From Guptibacillus hwajinpoensis (GTDB lineage Bacteria; Bacillota; Bacilli; Bacillales; Guptibacillaceae): a stretch of DNA of 64,000 nt. Every line of letters begins with the position of its first letter. Within the stretch, counting starts at the first letter, position 1. The position numbers were made by a program, and so were the translations under genes. The notes under the pieces are model-generated. The model did no database searches, had not been told where the DNA came from, and worked only from the letters and a program-made list of their open reading frames with translations. This document shows, piece after piece, positions 1 to 7,148 of this stretch. The DNA is taken from assembly GCF_029277305.1 (NCBI RefSeq), contig NZ_CP119526.1; one strand, 5' to 3'.

Positions 1-283
1 CCTCTTTTTGATCTAAGATGAATTGGTTAAAAGCTCCAATCGCGACTACTTCCTTACCATCCCAAATTTCTGTTTTGTAGATGGAGAATAAGTACCAATT
101 ATCTCTTGTTGTATTCTCTTTCACGTAAGGAACAACTGCTAGATCTACTCCGATTTCAATAAGAGCATTTTGATCCTTCTTCATTTGTTCTCCTACCCAA
201 TTACTGTAGTCTTCTTGATTGGGATTTGTAATGAAAAGCACAATCGAAAGTAATCCAATAATAATTAGAAACTTATTTCTCAT
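1..283 (-). CDS. Small exported or membrane-anchored protein, C-terminus outside window
   Basis: An open frame runs leftward from an ATG at 283 and is still open at base 1, giving 94 visible residues. The start is set by a strong AAAAGGAGGG site five bases upstream. The N-terminus has a basic MRNK followed by about 14 hydrophobic residues, so it looks like a signal or anchor segment, and is followed by NPNQEDYSNWVGEQ. This layout resembles short DUF4359-type Bacillaceae proteins, but that assignment is from memory of the family pattern and is tentative. No function can be given. Confidence 0.6.
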   Translation of the reverse strand, partial: MRNKFLIIIGLLSIVLFITNPNQEDYSNWVGEQMKKDQNALIEIGVDLAVVPYVKENTTRDNWYLFSIYKTEIWDGKEVVAIGAFNQFILDQKE

Positions 284-397
284 AAAACCCTCCTTTTAAA
301 CAAGCCTATTGTTACTATATACAAGTTTCGTAGTTTAAATGTTCTTAAAACGTGGGTACAGTCAGATAGATGCCATTATTTACAAGGAGGAATTCAA

Positions 398-637
398 ATG
401 AGACAGCATCGCATTAATACTTTGAAACAGGGTGAACACTATACTGCAAAGGAATTAGATAGTTTTGTATCAACTACAGACGTTGTATTACTTTCTAGTA
501 ATGCTTCTCAGCTATTTTCGGATCCTGAACGTGAATACAAAGTAGTCCATGAAGTAGAAGGTTTTTTTGAACATTCTTCAAATGATGGAGAGAAATATTT
601 TCGAGACAAACGTGCATATGTAGTTGAAAAGGTATAA
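398..637 (+). CDS. Hypothetical 79-residue soluble protein
   Basis: The ATG at 398 follows a strong AAGGAGG site, and a clear terminator follows the stop, so this is a self-contained single-gene unit. The protein is charged and has no membrane segment, signal peptide or cysteine; it contains the stretch TTDVVLLSSNASQLF and a lysine/arginine-rich C-terminus. I do not recognise a family. It is transcribed divergently from the gene at the window edge, with about 115 bp between the two starts. Confidence 0.65.
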   Translation: MRQHRINTLKQGEHYTAKELDSFVSTTDVVLLSSNASQLFSDPEREYKVVHEVEGFFEHSSNDGEKYFRDKRAYVVEKV

Positions 638-640
638 AAA

Positions 641-672
641 AATCAGCATCCTGGATTAGGATGCTGATTTTT
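641..672. terminator. Bidirectional terminator between the 79-residue gene and ypsC
   Basis: An 11-bp perfect stem (AATCAGCATCC / GGATGCTGATT) with a 7-nt loop is flanked by A-runs and T-runs on both sides, so it can serve both converging genes. Confidence 0.85.
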
Positions 673-682
673 TATTTATGGT

Positions 683-1825
683 CTAGTCGTTCTTAGGCGG
701 TCTTGGACCAAAGAACTGGTAATAATGAGTCTTAATATCACCATTGTATAGCTTTCGGTTTTTCGTTGCTCTTTTGCCATATACCTCTTGGAAACGTGGA
801 TGAGAAGTAAGAATGTATACAGACCATGTGTCCAGGCGCTCACGGAACGCTTTCCCCATTTTACGATACATATCTTCTACTTCTTCACGTTCACCAAGAC
901 GCTCCCCGTATGGAGGGTTTCCTATTAGTGTCCCATACTCAAACCTTGAACTGACGTCGGTCACTTGCATCTGTTTAAACTGAATCAAATCTGCAAATCC
1001 AGCCTCTAGTGCATTGTTTTTTGATAAGTCGACCATTTTGGGGTCGAGATCACTTCCAAAAATATGAAGAGGTTGATCATATTTCGCTAGATCTTCTGTT
1101 TCAACCATTGCTTCTTCCCAGCGTTTCTGACCAATCCATTCCCAATCTTCAGAAGCAAACTCACGATTGAATCCTGGAGCAATGTTCTGACCAATCATAG
1201 CAGCTTCAATCGGAAGTGTACCAGAACCACAGAATGGATCAATAAACGGTTTATCAGCGTTCCAATTTGTTAGCATGATCATCGCTGCAGCCATTGTTTC
1301 TTTAAGAGGAGCTGCACTATGCAAATAACGATATCCTCTTCTATGCAATCCTGTACCACTCGTATCAATTGTTAGTACCGCTGTATCTTTATGGATAGCA
1401 ACCTCTATTTTAAACAGTGGGCCATCTTCATCAAACCATGATACATTGTATTTTTCCTTCAAACTTTCCACGATCGCTTTTTTCACGATAGCCTGGCAGT
1501 CAGGTACACTATACAAAGTTGATTTAACGGACCGTCCACTTACCGGGAACTCCGCGTCTACAGGTAGTAAATCTCCCCAAGGTAGTGCTTTTGTTGCTTC
1601 AAATAGCTCATCGAACGATGTTACCTTGAATTCTCCCACTTTTAGCTTTACACGATCCGCTGTTCTTAACCAATAATTTGAACGACAAATACCAAGCTCA
1701 TCACTTTCATATGTTACCTTACCATTGTCAACGCGAACATTTTCAAATCCTAGATCTTTAACTTCACGAGCAACCAATGATTCGAGCCCCATGGTGGCCG
1801 TTGCAATTAATTCATATTTCGCCAT
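683..1825 (-). CDS. ypsC: YpsC-type THUMP-domain RNA methyltransferase
   Basis: 380 residues. The N-terminal third matches a THUMP RNA-binding domain and the C-terminal half is a Rossmann-type SAM-dependent methyltransferase. The SAM-binding motif is FIDPFCGSGTLPIEAA (about residue 194) and the catalytic N-P-P-Y motif is GNPPYGERLGE (about 303), typical of N2-guanine methyltransferases of the RlmL/UPF0020 family that act on 23S rRNA. Length fits B. subtilis YpsC (about 385). Position next to rnpB and gpsB is the same as in B. subtilis, which supports the symbol. The exact modified base is not determined by sequence alone. Confidence 0.92.
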   Translation of the reverse strand: MAKYELIATATMGLESLVAREVKDLGFENVRVDNGKVTYESDELGICRSNYWLRTADRVKLKVGEFKVTSFDELFEATKALPWGDLLPVDAEFPVSGRSVKSTLYSVPDCQAIVKKAIVESLKEKYNVSWFDEDGPLFKIEVAIHKDTAVLTIDTSGTGLHRRGYRYLHSAAPLKETMAAAMIMLTNWNADKPFIDPFCGSGTLPIEAAMIGQNIAPGFNREFASEDWEWIGQKRWEEAMVETEDLAKYDQPLHIFGSDLDPKMVDLSKNNALEAGFADLIQFKQMQVTDVSSRFEYGTLIGNPPYGERLGEREEVEDMYRKMGKAFRERLDTWSVYILTSHPRFQEVYGKRATKNRKLYNGDIKTHYYQFFGPRPPKND

Positions 1826-1965
1826 CTTTTCAACTCCGATCGTTGTTTGATCTCGTTTTATGTACTATTACATTTACTTTCATATTACAGCAATTCATTT
1901 CGACTTGTTTGAATTTGTTTTCTTATACTTTAACCGTTTCCTATCATAATCTATTCATAACGTAC

Positions 1966-1988
1966 AAAAAAGCCCCATAAGGGCTTTT
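1966..1988 (-). terminator. Terminator of rnpB
   Basis: On the minus strand an 8-bp stem (AAAAGCCC with GGGCTTTT) is followed by a T-run just after the 3' end of the RNase P RNA. Confidence 0.8.
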
Positions 1989-1996
1989 CATCAAAG

Positions 1997-2411
1997 ATGA
2001 TAACGTTCTGTAAGCCATGTTCTGTTCCATCGTACTGCGAACGGGTCTCCCCTCGTACTCAGGTGGTAATCATCTATCTCCAGGTGCGTCCTCGCCACCT
2101 GGCTCTCTCTCCGTTCAATTCCTTCGAGAAAGCTCCCCTACCATAATTTGGGTTTCTCGCTCGTGGGGTTTACCTCGTTCCACTCTTAATGTTTCCATTA
2201 AGACTTCGTCACTGTGGCACTTTCAGAGTATTCGGGCCATATCCGTTAAGGACTTAGGCCGTTTCCCCGCCGTTAGCCCAAAAATGGACTACCCTGACTT
2301 ATTGTTTCATCAGGCACGAACACTACGATCATCTCAGATCGTGCGAGCATGGACTTTCCTCTATATACTGCTTAAATGCAATATACAGCGATCACCCGAA
2401 CGTTATCGTTA
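1997..2411 (-). ncRNA. rnpB: RNase P RNA component, Bacillus type B
   Basis: The minus strand reads with near-identity to conserved blocks of Bacillus type B RNase P RNA: a 5' AACGTTCGGGT helix, GAGGAAAGTCCATGCTCGCA, GTGCCACAGTGACGAAGTC, GGTAAACCCCACGAGCGAGA, AAACCCAAATTATGGTAGGG, and the 3' block TACGATGGAACAGAACATGG ending near GCTTACAGAACGTTA. The 5' and 3' ends pair through AACGTT. RNase P RNA is the ribozyme that removes tRNA 5' leaders. Boundaries are estimated to within about 10 bases. Location between gpsB and ypsC matches B. subtilis. Reading frames in this interval are not real genes. Confidence 0.97.
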
Positions 2412-2428
2412 TTAGGACAGCAAAAGCA

Positions 2429-2457
2429 ATTATACCTTATATATCGGTTTCGTGCAA
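2429..2457 (-). promoter_or_regulatory. Proximal sigma-A promoter of rnpB
   Basis: On the minus strand TTGCAC (2452-2457), a 17-bp spacer and TATAAT (2429-2434) form a near-consensus promoter whose expected start lies about 10 bases before the mature RNase P RNA 5' end. Confidence 0.8.
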
Positions 2458-2493
2458 GGGTTCTTGTTAAATCTGTTAAGTGGTACATTTATG

Positions 2494-2522
2494 ATTATAG
2501 TACGGTAAGTGAAATTTATCAA
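2494..2522 (-). promoter_or_regulatory. Distal sigma-A promoter upstream of rnpB with a shared 16-bp spacer motif
   Basis: On the minus strand TTGATA (2517-2522), a 17-bp spacer and TATAAT (2494-2499) make a second strong promoter directly after the gpsB terminator. The spacer holds the 16-mer AATTTCACTTACCGTA (2501-2516), which recurs exactly at 58405-58420 near another minus-strand promoter. Confidence 0.65.
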
Positions 2523-2533
2523 GTGGATAAAAA

Positions 2534-2556
2534 AACCACCCATTCAAGGGCGGTTT
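2534..2556 (-). terminator. Terminator of gpsB
   Basis: A 9-bp stem (AAACCGCCC with GGGTGGTTT, one G-U pair) overlaps the gpsB stop codon and runs into a T-tract on the minus strand. Confidence 0.8.
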
Positions 2557-2875
2557 ATTCGTATAGCTTACTTCCGAAAACATGCTTTTCTAAATTGGAA
2601 AGACGTTTGAGAATATCATAGTTCGTATTGCCTGGTTGCGTTTGAGAACGTGTCTGCTGACGTTTTTGTTGTTCTGACATGCGATCCATTTCTCTTCTAA
2701 GACGCGTATTCTCTTGGCGAAGTTGTTCAATATCGTTCTCAAAACGTTCATAATCCTTAATCACAACGTCTAGAAACTTATCTACATCATCTTGATCATA
2801 TCCACGAAATCCACTTTTAAAATCTTTTTCAAGAATGTCTTTTGCTGTTAATTGAGTCGGTTGTTGCTCTGCCAT
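2555..2875 (-). CDS. gpsB: Cell division adaptor GpsB
   Basis: 106 residues. The N-terminal domain LTAKDILEKDFKSGFRGYD, followed by QDDVDKFLDVVIKDYE, is the DivIVA/GpsB membrane-binding coiled-coil signature; a second coiled segment and a short C-terminal trimerisation-type segment (DILKRLSNLEKHVFG) follow. GpsB links peptidoglycan synthases such as PBP1 (ponA, at the other end of this window) to the division site. The ATG follows an AGGTGATAAA site. It sits between ypsA and rnpB as in B. subtilis and has its own terminator. Confidence 0.95.
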   Translation of the reverse strand: MAEQQPTQLTAKDILEKDFKSGFRGYDQDDVDKFLDVVIKDYERFENDIEQLRQENTRLRREMDRMSEQQKRQQTRSQTQPGNTNYDILKRLSNLEKHVFGSKLYE

Positions 2876-2966
2876 TTTATCACCTCTATATGTATGCAGT
2901 TATCTTCTTTTATTTTATTCTTCCAAAAGACCTTCATCTTGTCAATTGGAATCTACTCTAATTATG

Positions 2967-3542
2967 CTATTGACTGTAAAAATCAGGGTTACTTTCACGC
3001 AAATCCTGTTCCAACAAATCCAGATCAATAGGTGTAATGGTAAAAATTTCGTAGCCCGGATCATTTCTTTGTCTGTTTTTACTCTCTTTCAAGTAAAAAT
3101 CTGGTGAACCTGGTGTATCTTCATCGAATAAAACGAGCATAGCGTCGCTTTTTTTGACTAAAAATTCGTTCTTAGCTTTTAACTGCCCAGGATTTTCATA
3201 CGGTCTACTTGTAATTGACTCTACAAAATCTGCCTCCGCAATAATCATATTATAATATTCTTGAGTAGGTTCTTTCCATTTACTTTCCTGATCCAGAAAT
3301 GGGGTTAATACCGCAAGCTTAAGATCAGGATATTCTTCGCGAAGATCAAGAGCTGTTTCGCCAGCCCAAAGTTCCACCCCGGTTTGACCACTAATTAATA
3401 TCCATTCAAAGTCTCTCTCCTCAATGAGCTGTAACATCCTCATTCGGAGTGCTGCTTTAATAATGGGTAATCCAGGATGGTTATCGTTAAAAATGCCGAG
3501 TTCGTGAGCTTTATAGCCAGTAACAAGCAAAACGTTCGCCAT
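2967..3542 (-). CDS. ypsA: YpsA, SLOG-superfamily protein (DUF1273)
   Basis: 191 residues from the ATG at 3542, which has a GGAGGTG site; a longer upstream frame would run through the cotD terminator and is rejected. The start MANVLLVTGYKAHELGIF is the family's conserved nucleotide-binding N-terminus, followed by ILISGQTGVELWAGE, both typical of the YpsA branch of the Rossmann-like SLOG fold. In the Bacillota, YpsA has been linked to cell division and stress; its ligand is not established. It neighbours gpsB, as in B. subtilis. The C-terminus (about residues 170-191) is slightly longer than the usual family length of about 180. Confidence 0.9.
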   Translation of the reverse strand: MANVLLVTGYKAHELGIFNDNHPGLPIIKAALRMRMLQLIEERDFEWILISGQTGVELWAGETALDLREEYPDLKLAVLTPFLDQESKWKEPTQEYYNMIIAEADFVESITSRPYENPGQLKAKNEFLVKKSDAMLVLFDEDTPGSPDFYLKESKNRQRNDPGYEIFTITPIDLDLLEQDLRESNPDFYSQ

Positions 3543-3559
3543 TCTAACACCTCCTATGT

Positions 3560-3587
3560 AAAAACGAACTGGGAACCCAGTTCGTTT
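3560..3587 (-). terminator. Terminator of cotD
   Basis: A 12-bp perfect inverted repeat (AAACGAACTGGG / CCCAGTTCGTTT) is followed by TTTTT on the minus strand, between cotD and ypsA. Confidence 0.8.
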
Positions 3588-3597
3588 CCTTATACCT

Positions 3598-4083
3598 TTA
3601 GTACCTTCTTTTTTGAGCTGGACTAACTTGACCTGGCATACCATTTCCATTCGGTCCTTGCATAGCTCCTGCTACTTGAGAAGGGTTTGTAGGTGCATAC
3701 CCAGCCGGCATAGCTCCTGTTGGACGCGGTGGCGGGTAATTATCCATGTGTGATGCTAACACTTCATTCGATTGCGTTAATGGATAACTGTGATTATGCT
3801 CATACATGTGATGGTGGACATTTTTAATATGAGTAGGATGAATATGGTCAACATTGTGTTTGTAATAATGATTCTTCACACAACATTTTGTTGGATAAAC
3901 AACTGGACTTGTAGGGCATGGACCTCCTGGCCCTTGCATTGCTGGACTAACTTGCCCAGGCATGCCGCCTTTCATTGCTGGACTAACTTGATTTGGCATA
4001 TTCGCATTAGGTCCCTGCATTGCAGGACTTACCTGATTTGGCATATTCGCATTATTTTCCATGCGGTGACGACGTTGAAACAT
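3598..4083 (-). CDS. cotD: Inner spore coat protein CotD with tandem QVSPA repeats
   Basis: 161 residues. The core is the CotD signature: SPVVYPTKCCVKNHYYKHNV then HIHPTHIKNVHHHMYEHNHS, rich in histidine with a CC pair, as in B. subtilis CotD. The core is flanked by copies of M-P-[NG]-Q-V-S-P-A: two near the start (about residues 14-37), one at about 40-50 and one just before the C-terminus (QVSPAQKRRY). The extension makes this longer than B. subtilis CotD (about 75 residues). The ATG follows GGGGGAA. Gene order cotD-ypsA-gpsB is conserved. It should be a coat-layer structural protein made late in sporulation in the mother cell. Confidence 0.9.
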   Translation of the reverse strand: MFQRRHRMENNANMPNQVSPAMQGPNANMPNQVSPAMKGGMPGQVSPAMQGPGGPCPTSPVVYPTKCCVKNHYYKHNVDHIHPTHIKNVHHHMYEHNHSYPLTQSNEVLASHMDNYPPPRPTGAMPAGYAPTNPSQVAGAMQGPNGNGMPGQVSPAQKRRY

Positions 4084-4197
4084 AGTGTAGGTTCCCCCTT
4101 CTTAAATTGGTGAATTCCCTACTAGCCTATGTAGCGCGCATAGTACATGTACTGTGTATTCGTCCTTATTTTAATAATGCCTAACATAAAACAAAGC

Positions 4198-4332
4198 CTA
4201 TTTTTGTAAAACCACTTCAGAATCATGATAGATCTGGGCAGATTCACTTATTTGACTCATAACTACGAGCGTTAATGCAATAACCATAAAAAACATGACC
4301 ATAATAATCTGTTTCAATTTCCATCTCTCCAT
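4198..4332 (-). CDS. Possible 44-residue single-pass membrane peptide
   Basis: This frame encodes MERWKLKQIIMVMFFMVIAL and continues with TLVVMSQ and a polar tail ending EVVLQK: a basic N-terminus and one clear hydrophobic helix of about 18 residues. It fills an otherwise empty 420-bp gap between cotD and the exonuclease gene. No good ribosome site precedes the ATG, which lowers confidence. No family recognised. Confidence 0.35.
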   Translation of the reverse strand: MERWKLKQIIMVMFFMVIALTLVVMSQISESAQIYHDSEVVLQK

Positions 4333-4503
4333 TACATTAAAACTTAATCATTTTTGATTAAAACTAACAGAAACTTCAATATACTATTCAAAGTTACAAC
4401 AAGAGACGACAATTGTAAACGGTGTTTCAACAAGTTATTTCACATAAATCGTCGAATGATTGCTCTTTATGCGCTTACCCGGGGAATAATTAAGGAAAAT
4501 ACT

Positions 4504-5226
4504 CTATTTCCTACCAAAAACGAGGTTATCTCTCGCTATTCGTTCCCTTATTTCCTTTTCGTAGTCAGCTTCTAAGTCTAGCTCGTTAAAGAGCTTTAAA
4601 CATAGCTCTGCAGTCATTCGAGCATCATTTAAGGCATGGTGTCGTTCATGTCGTTCAATGTTTAATTTACGAATTAATGTATCCAGTTGTGGATTTATTT
4701 CTGGAAATGTTTCTTTTGCTAGTGCCTCTGAATCAAGATAAGGTGGCAAGTAGTCAGGCAACTCCCACTTTTGAGCGAGCGTTTGAAGGAAATAAACATC
4801 AAACTTAACAGGATGGGCGATTAATGTTGTTCCACTACTAAACGTTATAAAATCATCTAATGCTTCTATAAAAGTCCATCCTGCCTTAATTTCCCCTATA
4901 GAGAGACCGGTTAGTTGTCGTACGAACCGAGGTACTTTATGAATCGGCCTAACAATTCGATAAAAGGATTCTTCTAGAATACAACCCTCCATCAAATCGA
5001 TTTTAACAGCTCCAATTGAGATTACTTCATCTCCAAGAGCAGGATAAAAACCTGTTGTCTCAAGATCAAACACTGTGAAGTAGCGACTACTTGATTCTTG
5101 ATAAGATCGCAATGAATCGATTAACCTCGTGAAAGCGGGTGTGGATTGATCACGTTTTATTCGTTTTTTCCATCTATTTCTATCATATATATAATATCGT
5201 AATAGCTTAAATCCAATCGAAGACAT
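4504..5226 (-). CDS. DnaQ-like 3'-5' exonuclease (DEDDh)
   Basis: 240 residues. The exonuclease core shows all DEDDh motifs: FDLETTGFYP (Exo I, about residue 54), LIAHPVKFDVYFL (Exo II, about 135) and HHALNDARMTAELC (Exo III, with catalytic His and Asp, about 196). The first 50 residues are basic and not part of the fold. The start lies 2 bp past the stop of the upstream cNMP/CBS/nucleotidyltransferase gene, so the two are co-transcribed and probably translationally coupled. The same pair (DUF294-type protein plus exonuclease) is common in proteobacteria, where its role is unclear. It is shorter than PolC or DinG and has no helicase or polymerase domain. Confidence 0.88.
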   Translation of the reverse strand: MSSIGFKLLRYYIYDRNRWKKRIKRDQSTPAFTRLIDSLRSYQESSSRYFTVFDLETTGFYPALGDEVISIGAVKIDLMEGCILEESFYRIVRPIHKVPRFVRQLTGLSIGEIKAGWTFIEALDDFITFSSGTTLIAHPVKFDVYFLQTLAQKWELPDYLPPYLDSEALAKETFPEINPQLDTLIRKLNIERHERHHALNDARMTAELCLKLFNELDLEADYEKEIRERIARDNLVFGRK

Positions 5227-5228
5227 TG

Positions 5229-7133
5229 TTAAATACTCCGATTCCTACGGAAGCTCAGTTCACTTACCTGTTGCATTCGCTTCGCAACAAGTAAAGCTTC
5301 TCTCATTTTTCTTCTTTCTTCCTTTTCCCACTCGATTGGGCGCACTAAATTCGATATCTCAATTCCATTATTCAACTGGTGAAGATTTTGCCTTACACGA
5401 AACGTGTAAAGGTAATGAAGAGCCGTTTCAATATTAATAACATCGCGATGGTGAAATACTTCTTTTTTCTTTAACTCATGCAGCCTTTTAATTGTGTTTA
5501 CTTCCTCTACGCCATATTTCATGGCAAAGATACGTATGCCATTTACGATTTGCATGATAGCAGCTTTTTTTAAATCGAGCGTTTTTTCTTTTCCTCGCAA
5601 TTGAATCTTCCCTATAGGATTCAGTGGTACGCGAAATCGAACGGTATCTTTCATCAACAACATTTGAAGTGTTTGAGCTTTCCTTATCCGCTCCGTAATT
5701 CGGCTTCTTAGTGTTCGTGACAAATCAAAATCACCATAAACTGGCCTGAAGTCCATAAAAATAGTGAAATTGCGTATTTCTTCAGCATCCGTTTCCGTGA
5801 TCCATCGGTTCACTTCTTTTTGCCAATTAGAAAGTGACCGTCTCCATTTAGCATTCTTAGCCATAATGCCGCCATCGCACTCTGGCAATCCACATGTCGT
5901 TAACATTGCATTGATTTTTTCAGAAAACACGCTAAAAAAGGTTTCGATCTCTGATTTATGATCAAGATGTTCATAATCATCGATAATTAGCCCATTATCC
6001 TGATCTGTACTGAAGGCTTGTTCCTTTCTACCTTCACTACCCATTACGATAAAGCAAAAGTTTACTGGAGCACGTCCATAGCCTTCCTGCATCATTTGCT
6101 TTTCTGCAAGTAATATCACTCGACGATGCATTTCATCGTTATAGTTAGACATCATTTCGCAAATTTCATATCCAAGCGTATTCGCATCAAGCAATTCCTG
6201 TATAAATGATCGAAACTCCTCATGGATGGGAGGAGATAGATTCATGATTTCATCTAATTCTTTTGCCCTAGATAATCTATAAGAAAGATCCAAGTACGCT
6301 GATTCCTGTATACCGAGAAATGATTTTGCTGAAACCATCCCAACAAGTCGATCACGCTTTACGACTGGCAATAATGAGACCTTATGATATTTCAAATATG
6401 CAAGTGCTTCATAGCTAAACGCATCTTCTTCAACAAGATTTGGTTTTTGATACATCCATTTGTGGATAGGATCCTGAAACTCTCCTCTTGTTAGTGCACT
6501 AATAATTTCAAGTGGCGTAACCGTCCCTAGTACACTTTCACGGTCTTCACTTACAATTACGCCATCGTAATTGTTAGAGCGAAAAAGTTCGGCAGCTTCA
6601 AGTACAGTATATGAAGGCGGAATCGTTACCATAGAATCCATAATGGAGCTTACACGCGTACGATAAAGCGCAATATTCTCTCCATCTGACTCTCTGTCAC
6701 GCTCCTGCTTAATTTCATCATAAAGACTTCTCATACGTTCACCGATTGTATCTAATACATTATGTGAAAACGCAGGATTTTCGGTCATAATTTTAAGCAT
6801 AACTTCTTTCTTGATGCGTATTACCTGACAGTCTTCATTTGCTTGAACTGAAAATGTCATTGATTCATCAGTTAACATGATCATCAAGCCTACTAAGTCT
6901 CCAGGGTAATAAAACCGCATCGTTGTTTGCTGACCGTTTGCTTTATGAACAATATTTTTTGCTATACCTGAAACAAGCAAGAATAGCGTATTTGTATCTT
7001 CATCTTCGTGGTACAGAAACTCTCCCTTTTGGTAGGTGGAGAAATGAGCAGATACCATTAACTGTTCAATTTCAGCATCACTTAGCGAATGAAATGGTTC
7101 TTTTTTCTTTAGTACATCATAGAAATCTTGCAT
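5229..7133 (-). CDS. cNMP-binding, CBS-pair and DUF294 nucleotidyltransferase-like protein
   Basis: 634 residues with four modules in order: a cyclic-nucleotide-binding-like domain (about 10-125; YHEDEDTNTLFLLVSGIAK, FYYPGDLVGLM), two CBS motifs (about 160-275), a DUF294 putative nucleotidyltransferase domain (about 330-460) with GSEGRKEQAFSTDQDNGLII carrying the G-S and D-x-D metal-binding pattern, and a helical DUF294 C-terminal domain (about 480-620). It resembles a GlnD-like signalling nucleotidyltransferase. The ATG has a GGAGG site. The downstream exonuclease starts 2 bp after the stop, suggesting one functional unit. Ligand and target are unknown. Confidence 0.88.
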   Translation of the reverse strand: MQDFYDVLKKKEPFHSLSDAEIEQLMVSAHFSTYQKGEFLYHEDEDTNTLFLLVSGIAKNIVHKANGQQTTMRFYYPGDLVGLMIMLTDESMTFSVQANEDCQVIRIKKEVMLKIMTENPAFSHNVLDTIGERMRSLYDEIKQERDRESDGENIALYRTRVSSIMDSMVTIPPSYTVLEAAELFRSNNYDGVIVSEDRESVLGTVTPLEIISALTRGEFQDPIHKWMYQKPNLVEEDAFSYEALAYLKYHKVSLLPVVKRDRLVGMVSAKSFLGIQESAYLDLSYRLSRAKELDEIMNLSPPIHEEFRSFIQELLDANTLGYEICEMMSNYNDEMHRRVILLAEKQMMQEGYGRAPVNFCFIVMGSEGRKEQAFSTDQDNGLIIDDYEHLDHKSEIETFFSVFSEKINAMLTTCGLPECDGGIMAKNAKWRRSLSNWQKEVNRWITETDAEEIRNFTIFMDFRPVYGDFDLSRTLRSRITERIRKAQTLQMLLMKDTVRFRVPLNPIGKIQLRGKEKTLDLKKAAIMQIVNGIRIFAMKYGVEEVNTIKRLHELKKKEVFHHRDVINIETALHYLYTFRVRQNLHQLNNGIEISNLVRPIEWEKEERRKMREALLVAKRMQQVSELSFRRNRSI

Positions 7134-7148
7134 GACAACCTCCTACCA

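Noticed and set aside
2017..2621. Overlapping plus-strand reading frames of 132 and 81 residues
   Set aside because: The first lies antisense to the RNase P RNA; the second runs across the rnpB promoters and antisense to the end of gpsB. Neither has a credible ribosome site or family pattern.
3543..3650. 36-codon extension of ypsA
   Set aside because: It runs through the cotD terminator hairpin and into the end of cotD; family N-termini and the GGAGGTG site support the start at 3542.
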